From assembly GCA_016217545.1 (NCBI GenBank), contig JACRHT010000012.1:620001-684000 (forward strand): DNA of 64,000 nt, read 5' to 3'. Position 1 is the stretch's first letter. Every line of letters begins with the position of its first letter. Below, one piece after another: positions 50,076-60,793 of this stretch. The notes under the pieces were generated by a model, which saw nothing but the letters and a program-made list of their open reading frames with translations, was not told the DNA's origin and did no database searches. This DNA is from Opitutia bacterium. Lineage in GTDB: Bacteria; Verrucomicrobiota; Verrucomicrobiia; Opitutales; Opitutaceae. The translations under genes were made by a program, and so were the position numbers.

Positions 50076-52745
50076 ATGAAAATCCTCTTCGATCCCGCGC
50101 AGGACTTTCAGCTCCACGCCATCCGAGCCGTGGTGGAGGCGTTTGCCGGGCAGCGACCGGCCGGCGGAGCTTTCGAATGGCAGGCGGATGCGCTCGCGGG
50201 CGACCTCTTGACCGAGCTCGCCGCCGGCAACCGGCTCGATCTCACCGAGGCGCAGGTCGAGGCCAATGTCCGCCGCGTGCAGGCGGAGAGTTTTCGCGAT
50301 CATCCCGAGGCCGCGCGCGCCGACGTGCTCGGCGCGCCGTGGGCGGGCATGAATTTCTCCGTCGAGATGGAGACGGGCACGGGCAAGACCTACGTCTATC
50401 TCCGCACGATCCTCGAGCTGCACGCGCGCTACGGTTGGCGGAAATTCATCGTCGTCGTGCCGAGCGTCGCGATCCGCGAAGGCGTGATGACGAGCGTGGA
50501 GCTGATGCGCGACCACTTCCGCGCGCTCTATGCCAACGTGCCCATCGAGGCGTGGACCTACGACTCGGCGCAGGTGTCACGGCTGCGGCATTTCGCCACC
50601 AGCCCGGCGCTCCAGCTCCTCGTCATCAACATCCAGGCCTTCGACAAGACGACGAACATCCTGAACAACCCGAACGACCGCCTGAGCGGCCGCCGCCCCA
50701 TCGAGTTTCTCCAGTCGGCCAATCCGGTCGTCGTGCTCGACGAGCCGCAGAACCTCGAAAGCGAGCGCGCCCGCGCGGCCATTGCGAGCCTCGGGCCGCT
50801 CTGCACGCTGCGCTACTCGGCCACGCACAGAAACGTTTACAACCTCCTCTACCAGCTCGACCCCGTGCGCGCCTTCGAGCTGAAGCTCGTGAAGGCCATC
50901 GAGGTGGACAGCGTGCGCGAGGAAGGCGATTTCAACCGGCCCTACGTGCGCTTCAAGAAAGCCAGCCCCGGCGCGCGCGGCATCACAGCCAAGGTCGAAC
51001 TCGACGTGCAGACCGCCACCGACGGCGTGCAGCGCAAGGACGTGACGTTGAAACACGGCGACGATCTCGCGGCCAAGACCGGCCGTGCGCTCTACGCCGG
51101 CCTCGTCGTGCGCGGCATCAACGCCACGCCCGGTGCCGAGCGGCTCGACCTCGGCCAGTTTTCCCTCGGCCTCGGCGAAGGCAGCGGCGTGCTCGACGAC
51201 GCCATCCAGCGCGTGCAGGTGAGACAGACGATTTTGAAGCACTTTGAAAAAGAGCTGACCGTCGCGCGGCTGCCCGCCGGCCAGCGCATGAAGGTGCTCT
51301 CGCTCTTCTTCCTCGACCGCGTGGCCCACTACGCAGCCGACGACGGCAAGGTGCGCGGCTGGTTCGCCGCGGAATACGAGGCGGCGCGCGCGATGCCGCG
51401 CTTCGCGCCGCTCACGCTCCCGCCGGTGGAGCAGGTGCACGCCGGCTATTTCGCGTCGCGCGACGGCGTGGCGATCGACTCCAAGGAGAAGAGCACGCAG
51501 GCCGACGAGGCGGCCTTCGAGCTGATCATGCGCGGCAAGGAGCGGCTGCTGTCGCTGGAGGAGCCGGTGCGCTTCATCTTCAGCCACTCGGCGCTGCGCG
51601 AAGGCTGGGACAACCCCAACGTGTTTCAAATCTGCTCGCTGCGCGAAATGAGCACGGAGCGCGAGCGTCGGCAGACCATCGGCCGCGGCCTGCGCCTGCC
51701 GGTGCGCGAGGACGGCACGCGCTGCCACGACGCCACGCTCAACCGGCTCACGCTCGTGGCCAGCGAGGCATTCGAGGATTTCGCGCGCGGCCTGCAGGCT
51801 GAGTTCGCCGACGCCGGTGTGCGCTTCGAGACCAAGCTCGTGCACAACGCGCGCAAGCGCCGGAAACTGACGCTGCGCAAAGGCTGGGACGCCGATCCGG
51901 AATTCCTCGCGCTGTGGGAACGCATCAAGCACCGCACGCGCTACTCGGTGACCTACGAGACCACGCGCCTCGTCACCGAGGCGGCAGCGGCGATCCGCGC
52001 GCGCCCCGACACGATTTCGGAGGGACGCATCGCGGTGACCTCGGCGAGCGTGAGCGTCACGCGCGAAGGCGTGGCGGAGCAGGTGCAGTCGGCCTACACG
52101 GCGGCGACCGTGGAGGCGCCGCGCCGCGTGCCGGATCTGCTGAGCGAGCTGCAGAAGCGCACCGAGCTGACGCGCACGACACTCGCCGCGATCCTCGCGC
52201 AGAGCGGCCGGCTCGGCGACGCGTTGGTGAACCCGCAGCAATTCGTCGAACTCGCCGCCGGCGAGATCGAGCAGAAGAAACGCGAGCTGCTAGTGCAGGG
52301 CGTGCAATACGAGAAGCTCAGCGGCGCCGAAGCGTCATGGGAGATGATGTGGTTCCGCGACCGGGAGCTGGAGCCGTATCTCGAACGCATCCAGGACACA
52401 CCGCAGCGCGGACTCTACGACGGCGTCGAGTTCGACTCGGCGGTGGAGCGGAGATTTGCCGAGCAGCTCGACGCGCGCACCGAAATCAAGCTTTTCGTGA
52501 AGCTGCCGTGGTGGTTCCGCGTCGAGACGCCGGTCGGCGACTACAATCCCGACTGGGCCATCGTGCGCGAAGTGCCGGGAGAGCCGCCGCGGCTGTATCT
52601 CGTGCGCGAGACGAAGTGCACGGACAACTTCGCCAAGCTCGGGAAAGAGGAGCAGGACAAGATCGCGTGCGGGAAACGCCACTTCAAGGCGCTGGGCTTC
52701 GCGCCGGGCGGCTATGACTGGATAGAGTCTGCGGCGAAGGTCTGA
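50076..52745 (+). CDS. res: Type III restriction enzyme, Res subunit
   Basis: 889 residues. Superfamily 2 helicase with Walker A METGTGKTYVYLRT (98-111), motif II VVLDEPQNLES (about 219-229), and motif VI RRQTIGRGLRLPVRED (about 531-546). The C-terminal PD-(D/E)xK nuclease has NPDWAIV (about 823-829) and LVRETKCTD (about 843-851). It translocates or diffuses on DNA and cleaves between head-to-head unmethylated sites with Mod. It is separated from mod by 2.7 kb of cargo genes, whereas mod and res are usually adjacent. Confidence 0.95.
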   Translation: MKILFDPAQDFQLHAIRAVVEAFAGQRPAGGAFEWQADALAGDLLTELAAGNRLDLTEAQVEANVRRVQAESFRDHPEAARADVLGAPWAGMNFSVEMETGTGKTYVYLRTILELHARYGWRKFIVVVPSVAIREGVMTSVELMRDHFRALYANVPIEAWTYDSAQVSRLRHFATSPALQLLVINIQAFDKTTNILNNPNDRLSGRRPIEFLQSANPVVVLDEPQNLESERARAAIASLGPLCTLRYSATHRNVYNLLYQLDPVRAFELKLVKAIEVDSVREEGDFNRPYVRFKKASPGARGITAKVELDVQTATDGVQRKDVTLKHGDDLAAKTGRALYAGLVVRGINATPGAERLDLGQFSLGLGEGSGVLDDAIQRVQVRQTILKHFEKELTVARLPAGQRMKVLSLFFLDRVAHYAADDGKVRGWFAAEYEAARAMPRFAPLTLPPVEQVHAGYFASRDGVAIDSKEKSTQADEAAFELIMRGKERLLSLEEPVRFIFSHSALREGWDNPNVFQICSLREMSTERERRQTIGRGLRLPVREDGTRCHDATLNRLTLVASEAFEDFARGLQAEFADAGVRFETKLVHNARKRRKLTLRKGWDADPEFLALWERIKHRTRYSVTYETTRLVTEAAAAIRARPDTISEGRIAVTSASVSVTREGVAEQVQSAYTAATVEAPRRVPDLLSELQKRTELTRTTLAAILAQSGRLGDALVNPQQFVELAAGEIEQKKRELLVQGVQYEKLSGAEASWEMMWFRDRELEPYLERIQDTPQRGLYDGVEFDSAVERRFAEQLDARTEIKLFVKLPWWFRVETPVGDYNPDWAIVREVPGEPPRLYLVRETKCTDNFAKLGKEEQDKIACGKRHFKALGFAPGGYDWIESAAKV

Positions 52746-52799
52746 AGGACTTCCAAGCGTCTACCGGGGCGGTTTCGACACGCGCGGAACGGGTTGGGG

Positions 52800-53390
52800 T
52801 CAACTCGTTCCACCCAGCGCTTCGCGCACGAGGGCGGCGATGGCTTCGGGGAGCGGCAGGGCGAGCGCGAGGTCGTGCGCGCGCAGGCTCATTTTTTTCC
52901 AGGTCTTGCGCAGGATCTCGATGAACTTCGCGCGCGGGTAGTCGGCGTGTTGCGCGGCGAAATCGGCGATCTCGTTCTCGAGGAACACGAGGCACGCGGC
53001 GTCTTCGAGGGCTTGCGTGCCGGGGTTGGTCTTCAGGGCGGTCTTCGAGACCCACGTGTAGACTTCGTCCGCCTCGGCGGCGGCGACTCCGGCTTGGAGC
53101 AGCAACTCCTTCGCGCGCGCGGCTTGTTTCACGTAGAGCGATTGGCGCCACTTCAGGTAGCCGACCTTGCCGTCGGGGAACGTCGTGCGCGGCACGCTCC
53201 AACGCTCGAGATGCTGGCAGCGCGCGGCGAGGCGCAGCAGCGGCGACGCGTCGGACACGACGCGCGCGACCCACGCCTCCATGCGCTCGGCGTAGACGAG
53301 TTCCGCGGCGCGTCCGTCGACCGCGCGTTTAGGATCGGCGGCGTGAGCGGCGTCGATGAGCGAGCGGGCGGCGGCGTAGGCGTCGGACAT
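52800..53390 (-). CDS. DUF4202-domain protein
   Basis: 196 residues from the ATG at 53390. AARSLIDAAHAADPKRAVDG, YAERMEAWVARVVSDASPLL, LAARCQHLERWSVPRTTFPD and GYLKWRQSLYVKQAARAKEL match DUF4202, a helical, HD-like soluble family of unknown function (His residues in CQHLERW could bind metal). It converges with res (54 bp between stops) and is divergent from the next gene. Confidence 0.85.
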   Translation of the reverse strand: MSDAYAAARSLIDAAHAADPKRAVDGRAAELVYAERMEAWVARVVSDASPLLRLAARCQHLERWSVPRTTFPDGKVGYLKWRQSLYVKQAARAKELLLQAGVAAAEADEVYTWVSKTALKTNPGTQALEDAACLVFLENEIADFAAQHADYPRAKFIEILRKTWKKMSLRAHDLALALPLPEAIAALVREALGGTS

Positions 53391-53506
53391 GCGGGGAAGG
53401 GAGACGCGCGCGCCGCGCGGCGGCAAGCGGCCCCTGCGTCACCGCCGGAGCGAAGGAGGGGAGAACCGGCTGGCGCGCGACCGTTTCGCCCCCACACTGC
53501 GCGCGC

Positions 53507-54763
53507 ATGGCTTGGCGCATCGACCAGCACGTAGTCCGGGGCGAGATCGACAATCGCATGCGCGGGCGCACGGTCGGACGCATCTGGTTCGCCGGACGCG
53601 CGGAGCCGATGGAACTGGAACTGCGGGGCGATTGCTGGCGCGATCTGGCGGGGCGGCGGCTGGAATTCGTCAATCCCGAGCCGCAGCCGGGTTTGCCGGC
53701 GAATTTCGCCGCGCGGCAGGCGGGCGAGGTCGGCGACATCACGGCTTCGCGCAAGGTGAAGGTGCGGGGCATTCCCTTCGAGGGACTGCGCGGCGACGAG
53801 GAGGGCGCCCGGGAGGTGCCGTGGCATTGGGGCAACGCGCTGCGGCTGGAGTGGTTTTCCGAAACCAACGGGCGCGTGGTGATCGAGAGCGTGGGTTTCG
53901 AGCTGAAGATCGTGGGTGAGCCGACGTGGGAAATGTCGGCGGCCGAGGAGGAGCGGCAGAAGCACGCGAACGCGGCGGCGCGCGACGGCTACATGGCGCA
54001 GCAGGAGGAGGCGTGGTTGAACGACCGCGCGCGCGACAATCCGGGGAAGCGCCCGGCCGACGTGCACGGCGATGCCGCGGGCCGGCCCGGCCAGCCGATG
54101 ACGGAGGCGGAGGCCGACGCGATGCAGGCGCGCAGCGATTTGCTCAACGACCGCGTGCAGGCGCGCATCGAGCGCGAGGGCGACGCGGCGGACCACGCGA
54201 AGATCCTCGAGGAGGAGATCGAGCGCTTGAATCGCGAGTATCCCGCGCCGGAGCCGACGCCGGAGCAGCGCGCGCGGAACGAGGCATGGTTGGAGGAGTT
54301 CAATCGCGCGCCGGATGCGGACGAGGATTTGGATCATCCCGACGCGGAAGCGGAAGACGACCAGCCCTACGAGCACCCGCTGGTGGCGCGCATCACCGAT
54401 TTGCTCGACACCTGGCGTGCGCAGGCGGAAGCGGAGGAATGGATTCCCGAAGACGCGGTCCCGGAGCACCCGGCGCAGGAGCTGATCCACGCGGTGTGGC
54501 GGGCGACCGTGAAGCTCGCCGTCGCGCTGAACGGGCGGAGATGGCCGCCGGATCTGGATTTCTGTGCGCTGACGATCGTGCAGTTGAAAAAGGCGCGCGA
54601 GTATCTCGACGACGCGTTGCGCGCGACCGAGTCCTGCCACGAGGAGAAGCTGCTGACGCCCGAGCAACTGGGGCCGATCCTCGTGGACCTGATCGACCTC
54701 GCGCACGACGCCAACGCGCTCATCGCGGAGCTGCGGGAGAAGCTGGAGCGCGGGACGGATTAG
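53507..54763 (+). CDS. Unknown protein with acidic linker and helical C-terminus
   Basis: 418 residues. The first about 145 residues are beta-rich (MAWRIDQHVVRGEIDNRMRG, GRIWFAGRAEPMELELRGDC). A long Glu/Ala/Arg-rich helical, partly coiled-coil region follows (about 148-270), then an acidic stretch (about 275-295, PDADEDLDHPDAEAEDD) and a helical C-terminal domain (about 300-418). No catalytic motif is recognised. Codon use is normal for the window and the frame is long, so a real gene is likely. Divergent from DUF4202. Confidence 0.7.
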   Translation: MAWRIDQHVVRGEIDNRMRGRTVGRIWFAGRAEPMELELRGDCWRDLAGRRLEFVNPEPQPGLPANFAARQAGEVGDITASRKVKVRGIPFEGLRGDEEGAREVPWHWGNALRLEWFSETNGRVVIESVGFELKIVGEPTWEMSAAEEERQKHANAAARDGYMAQQEEAWLNDRARDNPGKRPADVHGDAAGRPGQPMTEAEADAMQARSDLLNDRVQARIEREGDAADHAKILEEEIERLNREYPAPEPTPEQRARNEAWLEEFNRAPDADEDLDHPDAEAEDDQPYEHPLVARITDLLDTWRAQAEAEEWIPEDAVPEHPAQELIHAVWRATVKLAVALNGRRWPPDLDFCALTIVQLKKAREYLDDALRATESCHEEKLLTPEQLGPILVDLIDLAHDANALIAELREKLERGTD

Positions 54764-54824
54764 GCCTCGGCTCGGAATCGAAAACGTCAAAACCACTCGG
54801 ACGGCTGGCTCTTCGCACGGTCCT

Positions 54825-55748
54825 GTGTTGAATGGCGGGGTGATTCCCGTCCCGTCGTCCACCTCCATCGAGGCTTTTGAAAAATACGTGGGCGGGACGT
54901 GCGTGAAGGCGGGAACGGGCGCCGCGTGGCAGGGCGTCAAGGCGTGGAGCATCCTGCCGCCGCGCGTGTGCGACGGACGCATGATTCCGGCCGTGAACGA
55001 GCCATTCCTGGCGTGGACCTATTCCGGCGACGTGGTCTTCGAGGAGCGCGAGACGGGCGGCCCGTGGAAAGCCTGTCGGTTGCGGCGCGGCTCGTTTTTC
55101 CTGACCAACGGCGGGGACGCCTACGAGTGCCGCTGGCGCTCCGTGGGGCGCGAAGTGTTCGACACGCTGGCGGTCTTCATCGAACTGCCGCTGCTGAAAA
55201 GCGCGTTCGAGGAGGTCTTCGGGGCCGATGCGCCGCGGGCGCGGTTGCGCGACCTCTCGGCGTTCACGGACGAGACGCTGGATTTCTACATGGTGCGCCT
55301 GCGCGAGGAATTGCTGCGCAAGACCGGCAGCCCGATCCTGATTCGCGGGCTCGGCGAGGTCATCGCGATCCACCTCGCGCGCCACTACGCAGAGGCGATC
55401 GACGACCCGCGCGGGACGGCGCCGTCGTTGCCGGGCTTCAAACTGAAGCAAATCACCGCGGCGATGGCGCGAAACCTCGCCGAGGACTTCAGCCTCGAGC
55501 GCCTCGCGGCGCAGGCGCAGCTGAGCAAGTTTCACTTCAGCCGGCTCTTCAAGGCGGCCACCGGGCGCTCGCCGTCGCGCTACCAACTCGACTTGCGCCT
55601 CAACACCGCGCGCCGGCTCCTGCGCGAGACCGACCGCAGCATCATCGAAATCGCGCTCGAGGTGGGCTACCGCAACCCGAGCCGTTTCGCCCAGCTCTTC
55701 CGGCGCGAGACCGGCCTGACGCCCAGCGAATATCGCCGTCGGCGCTGA
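54825..55748 (+). CDS. AraC-family regulator of the adjacent reductase genes
   Basis: 307 residues from a GTG at 54825. An N-terminal cupin-like sensor region (about 40-190: RMIPAVNEPFLAWTYSGDVV, CRLRRGSFFLTNGGDAYECR) is followed by the AraC double helix-turn-helix: DFSLERLAAQAQLSKFHFSR and IIEIALEVGYRNPSRFAQLF, then RRETGLTPSEYRRRR. It is 85 bp upstream of an aldo/keto reductase and an alcohol dehydrogenase on the same strand. By analogy with E. coli yqhC-yqhD-dkgA it may activate them in response to reactive aldehydes; this is inference. Confidence 0.9.
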   Translation: MLNGGVIPVPSSTSIEAFEKYVGGTCVKAGTGAAWQGVKAWSILPPRVCDGRMIPAVNEPFLAWTYSGDVVFEERETGGPWKACRLRRGSFFLTNGGDAYECRWRSVGREVFDTLAVFIELPLLKSAFEEVFGADAPRARLRDLSAFTDETLDFYMVRLREELLRKTGSPILIRGLGEVIAIHLARHYAEAIDDPRGTAPSLPGFKLKQITAAMARNLAEDFSLERLAAQAQLSKFHFSRLFKAATGRSPSRYQLDLRLNTARRLLRETDRSIIEIALEVGYRNPSRFAQLFRRETGLTPSEYRRRR

Positions 55749-55824
55749 CGGCACGCGCGCTTTCGCGCAAAATCATGACAGGTCGCGCAAGGGGTTGGGC
55801 GACGGATCGGGCGCGAAGAGATAG

Positions 55825-56847
<1,023 letters not shown>

Positions 56848-56876
56848 ACCACCGCGTCATTCTCCGCGCCTCGCCC

Positions 56877-57932
56877 ATGAAACCTGTCGCCTACAAAGTA
56901 AAAGCCTACTCCGCCACTTCCGCACAGTCACCGCTTGCGCCCGCGCTCATCGATCGCCGCGAGCCGACCGACAACGACGTCCAGATCGAGATTCTCTACT
57001 GCGGCGTCTGCCACTCCGACATCCACTTCGCGCGCAACGAGTGGAAATACACCGTCTATCCCGCCGTGCCCGGCCACGAAATCGTCGGCCGCGTCACCAA
57101 GGTCGGCCCCAAGGTCACGAAAATGAAAGTAGGCGATCTCGCCGGCGTCGGCTGCATGGTCGGCGGTGATCTGAGCTGTCCGCATTGTCGCGCGGGCAAC
57201 GAGCAGTTTTCGCCCACGATGGTCGGCACCTACATGGCGACCGAGCCGGTGATCGGCGGACCGACCTTCGGCGGCTACTCGCAAAACATCGTGGTGCAGG
57301 ACCACTTTGCGCTGCGCATCCCGCAGAACCTCGACCTCGCCGGGGTCGCGCCGCTGCTCTGCGCCGGCATCACCACCTACTCGCCGCTGCGCCACTGGAA
57401 AGTCGGCCCCGGTCAGAAGGTCGGCATCGTCGGCCTCGGCGGTCTCGGCCACATGGGCGTGAAATTCGCCCGGGCCTTCGGTGCGCACGTCGTGGTCTTC
57501 ACGACCTCGCCCGGCAAGAAGGCCGACGCGCTCCGCCTCGGTGCGCACGAGGTGATCGTCTCCAGCAACGCGGCCGAGATGCAGGCGCACGCGGGCAGCT
57601 TTGATTTCATCCTCGATTGCGTGTCCGCGCAGCACGACCTCAACGCCTACCTCGGGATGTTGAAGGTCGACGGCAACCTCACGCTGGTCGGCGCGCCGGA
57701 GCATCCGTTGCCGGTGGCCGCGTTTCCGTTGATCATGGGTCGGCGCAGCCTCTCGGGCTCGATGATCGGCGGTATTCCGGAGACGCAGGAGATGCTCGAT
57801 TTCTGCGGTCAGCACGGAATCACGGCCGACATCGAAATGATCCGCATGGACCAGATCAACGAAGCCTACGAACGGATGCTGAAGAGCGACGTGAAATACC
57901 GCTTCGTGATCGACCTCGCGACGCTCAAGTAA
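56877..57932 (+). CDS. Zinc-dependent alcohol dehydrogenase (cinnamyl/YahK-like) with altered structural-Zn site
   Basis: 351 residues from the ATG at 56877. MDR fold: catalytic zinc ligands Cys45 (YCGVCHSDIH), His67-Glu68 (PGHEIVG) and a Cys near 159 (PLLCAGITTYSPL); NADP Rossmann motif VGIVGLGGLGHMGVKFA. In this family a structural zinc is held by four Cys in a C-x2-C-x2-C-x7-C loop. Here the loop reads GGDLSCPHCRAGNEQFS: only Cys101 and Cys104 remain, the first and fourth are Asp/Ser-like replacements. It therefore probably lacks the structural zinc. It reduces aldehydes to alcohols with NADPH. Confidence 0.92.
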   Translation: MKPVAYKVKAYSATSAQSPLAPALIDRREPTDNDVQIEILYCGVCHSDIHFARNEWKYTVYPAVPGHEIVGRVTKVGPKVTKMKVGDLAGVGCMVGGDLSCPHCRAGNEQFSPTMVGTYMATEPVIGGPTFGGYSQNIVVQDHFALRIPQNLDLAGVAPLLCAGITTYSPLRHWKVGPGQKVGIVGLGGLGHMGVKFARAFGAHVVVFTTSPGKKADALRLGAHEVIVSSNAAEMQAHAGSFDFILDCVSAQHDLNAYLGMLKVDGNLTLVGAPEHPLPVAAFPLIMGRRSLSGSMIGGIPETQEMLDFCGQHGITADIEMIRMDQINEAYERMLKSDVKYRFVIDLATLK

Positions 57933-57980
57933 GCGCGCCACGCCGCGAACTTATTGGGGTCGGGCGGCGATAAACGAAAA

Positions 57981-58045
57981 GGGCCGGTCGGAGACCGGCC
58001 CTGCGAGGCGTGCTGAAAAGGGCCGTTGAGGGCAACGGCCCCTAC
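57981..58045. repeat. Hairpin plus GTAG-type REP between convergent genes
   Basis: A perfect 9-bp hairpin GGGCCGGTC-GGA-GACCGGCCC (57981-58001) likely terminates transcription from one or both sides. It is followed by a REP palindrome GGGCCGTT-GAGGGC-AACGGCCC ending CTAC (58020-58045), a near copy of the element at 25160-25185 in inverse orientation. Confidence 0.65.
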
Positions 58046-58057
58046 CGAAAGCGTGGC

Positions 58058-59713
58058 TCAGTAGACTTGCTCTTCGAGGAGCGCGAAGAGCTCCGCTTCC
58101 GTGATGCGCTTCTGGCTCATGCTGTCGCGCTCGCGGAGGGTGAAGGTGTCGCCGGGCTTTTCGATGGTGTCGAAGTCGATCGTCACGCACCACGGCGTGC
58201 CGGCTTCGTCCTGGCGGCGGTAGCGTTTGCCGATGGCGCCGCCGTCGTCGTATTGCACGGCGTAGCGCTTCTTGAGTTTCGTGTAGAGGGCCTTGGCGCG
58301 GGTCGTGAGGACGTCCTTGTTCTTGAGGAGCGGGAGCACGGCGACCTTCGTCGGCGCGATGCGCGGGGAGAGGCGGAGCACGGTGCGTTGCTCGACGTTG
58401 CCCTTCTCGTCCTTCACGTCCTCGACGGCGTAGGCCGACGCGAGCACGGCGAGGAAGATGCGATCAACACCGACCGCGGGCTCGATGACGTGCGGGACGA
58501 CCTTGGCCTTCGCGGCTTCGTCGAAGAACACCTGCGGCACGCCGGAGAATTTCTGGTGCTGCTGGAGATCGTAGTCGGAACGCGCGGCGATGCCCCAGAG
58601 TTCCTGCACGCCGAACGGATACTTGAACATGATGTCCACCGTGCGGCGCGAGTAGAACGCGAGTTTCTCCTTCGGGTGCTCGTGCAGCGAGAGGTGCGAC
58701 TCGGGCAGGCCGATCGACTTCAGCCAGTCCTGACACCACTTGAGCCACTCTTCGTGGCAGGCGAGCCAGTCGGCGTCGGGGTGGATGAAGTATTCCATCT
58801 CCATCTGCTCGAATTCGCGGGAGCGGAAGATGAAGTTGCGCGGCGTGATCTCGTTGCGGAACGACTTGCCGATTTGCGCGATGCCGAAGGGGAGTTTCAC
58901 GCGCGTCGTGTCGACGACGTTCTTGAAATCGACGAACATGCCCTGTGCGGTCTCGGGGCGGAGGTAGGCGACGGACGAAGCGTCCTTGAGCGCGCCGACG
59001 TTCGTTTCGAACATCATGTTGAAGGCGCGCGGCGGCGTGAGGCTGCCGGGTTCGCCGGTAGCGGGCGACGGGATGAGCGGGATCTCGGCCTCGGTGGCTT
59101 CGGTGAACTCCTTCGCAGGCAAGACGACCCAGACGGACCGACCACCCGAGATAAACGTCGGCATGTTCAGATCGGCGAGTTTGACAACTGCGCCGGCGAA
59201 CTTGCGCGACTTCGCGAGTTTTTGGGCGGCCTCGAACAGTTTCCCCTCAGTGTCAGATTCTTCTAGATGTGACACGTAGCCCACGAGAATGCGCTCTTCT
59301 TTGACCTCCAAGTTCACCGGCTTACCCGGCTCATTAAATGGATCGGGCGTGACCAACGGCACCCATTGTTCGACTCGGGCATAAAACAACTGATCCGCGC
59401 GGTAGCGCTGCTTGCTCACCTTGCAGTCGACGAGCGGGTCGGTGAAGCCGGCGACGTGGCCGGAGGCTTCCCAGACTTTCGGGTGCATGATGATCGAGGT
59501 CTCGATGCCGACGACGTCGTCGCGGCGGTGCACCATGTCGCGCCACCAGCATTCGCGGATGTTGCGCTTGAGCTCCACGCCGAGCGGACCGTAGTCGAAG
59601 AATCCGTTGAGGCCGCCGTAGATTTCGGACGACTGGTAGATGAAGCCGCGGCGCTTCGCGAGCGACACGAGGGCTTCCATGAGATTCGGGTTTTCGGTGG
59701 AGCTGGTGGACAT
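58058..59713 (-). CDS. glyQS: Glycyl-tRNA synthetase (homodimeric type)
   Basis: 551 residues. Class II synthetase charging tRNA-Gly. [20 protein letters not shown] and [20 protein letters not shown] at the N-terminus; motif 2 [20 protein letters not shown] with MEMEYFIHP; motif 3 [17 protein letters not shown]-terminal anticodon-binding domain [20 protein letters not shown]. This is the alpha2 type, without the alpha/beta glyQ-glyS split. Converges with the alcohol dehydrogenase. Confidence 0.96.
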   Translation of the reverse strand: MSTSSTENPNLMEALVSLAKRRGFIYQSSEIYGGLNGFFDYGPLGVELKRNIRECWWRDMVHRRDDVVGIETSIIMHPKVWEASGHVAGFTDPLVDCKVSKQRYRADQLFYARVEQWVPLVTPDPFNEPGKPVNLEVKEERILVGYVSHLEESDTEGKLFEAAQKLAKSRKFAGAVVKLADLNMPTFISGGRSVWVVLPAKEFTEATEAEIPLIPSPATGEPGSLTPPRAFNMMFETNVGALKDASSVAYLRPETAQGMFVDFKNVVDTTRVKLPFGIAQIGKSFRNEITPRNFIFRSREFEQMEMEYFIHPDADWLACHEEWLKWCQDWLKSIGLPESHLSLHEHPKEKLAFYSRRTVDIMFKYPFGVQELWGIAARSDYDLQQHQKFSGVPQVFFDEAAKAKVVPHVIEPAVGVDRIFLAVLASAYAVEDVKDEKGNVEQRTVLRLSPRIAPTKVAVLPLLKNKDVLTTRAKALYTKLKKRYAVQYDDGGAIGKRYRRQDEAGTPWCVTIDFDTIEKPGDTFTLRERDSMSQKRITEAELFALLEEQVY

Positions 59714-59834
59714 GGTGATGATTTCCGCCCTGCACTGGATGTGACGAGCGGTCGGCCAACAAAGCCGGCGCGCCGAGGGCGGTCAATGCCGCTGTCGGTC
59801 AGCGCACGGCGCCAAGCGCACCCCGCGGTCGCGG

Positions 59835-60698
59835 CTACTTTTGCGCGGTTGCGGTTTGCGTGAGGATTTCGCGGATGGCGGCGATCACGAGAGCGGGGCG
59901 CTCTTTTTGGATGTAGTGTCCGCTGTCGGGCACGAGGCGGAATTGCGTGCTCGGCGTGCCGGCGACGAGTTCGCGCTGATGGCGGACTTTGAAGGCCACG
60001 AATGCGGCGGACTCGCCCATTTGCGGCTGTTGGGCAGAGAGCAGGATGGCCGGGCAGGGCGGCGTGGGGGCGGCGTGCCATTGGCGCGAAGTCTCGGGGA
60101 GCGAGCGGAACTCGGCTCCGCCGGTCGTGGCGACTTGGAGCGTGCGGATGGTTTGCAGCAGGGCGTATTGCGCGGGCTGCTCGGCTTTCATGTTCGTGGT
60201 GTGGTCGGGCGGCGTGGGATCGACCAGCACGAGGCCGGCGACTTCGTCGGGATGGAGTTTGGCGAACAAGTGCACGTAGAGCCCGCCGAGCGAGTGGCCG
60301 ACGAGCACGTAGGGCGGACGCAGCCCCTCGGCGCGCAGGCGCTCGCGCAGTTCCTCGATGGCGCGTGCGCCGCTACGGTCGCCGAGAGCGGGCAGGCTCA
60401 CGCCGTAGCCGCGCCGGCTGTAGGTGTAGATGCGCGTGTCGTTCGCGATGGCGGGTGCGACTTGGCTCCAGACCGAGGCGCCGTCGCCCAGGCCCGCTTC
60501 GAAGACCACGGTCGGGCGGCCGGTGTCGCGGCCCGCTGTGCCGGCGCCGGAGTCGGCTGCGGCGCCGTCGGCGGTGGCGGTTTGGCAGCCGCCCAAGGCG
60601 AATGCGAGCAGCGCGACGCCGCCGAGAAAAAGGCCGCGCGCCACGCGGGCGCGGGTGAATGGGACGCTGGCGACGGACGCCGCGGAAAAACGCTTCAT
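59835..60698 (-). CDS. Lipoprotein alpha/beta hydrolase
   Basis: 287 residues. Lipoprotein signal with lipobox LGG-Cys38 (GVALLAFALGGCQTATA). Alpha/beta-hydrolase core: oxyanion region FEAGLGDGASVW, nucleophile elbow VGHSLGG with Ser136, acid in LVLVDPTPPD (Asp160) and His in PDSGHYIQKERP (about 267). It is a membrane-anchored esterase, lipase or peptidase-like enzyme; substrate unknown. It starts 94 bp downstream of the paralogue pair on the same strand. Confidence 0.9.
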   Translation of the reverse strand: MKRFSAASVASVPFTRARVARGLFLGGVALLAFALGGCQTATADGAAADSGAGTAGRDTGRPTVVFEAGLGDGASVWSQVAPAIANDTRIYTYSRRGYGVSLPALGDRSGARAIEELRERLRAEGLRPPYVLVGHSLGGLYVHLFAKLHPDEVAGLVLVDPTPPDHTTNMKAEQPAQYALLQTIRTLQVATTGGAEFRSLPETSRQWHAAPTPPCPAILLSAQQPQMGESAAFVAFKVRHQRELVAGTPSTQFRLVPDSGHYIQKERPALVIAAIREILTQTATAQK

Positions 60699-60793
60699 AG
60701 CTAGTGGTGTAGGACACGCTGCGACCCGCGCGTCCGCGAAAGGTTGCCTGAAGAAGCGAATGCGTCCGCGCGCGCTGCGCCGGTCGCGGCGCG

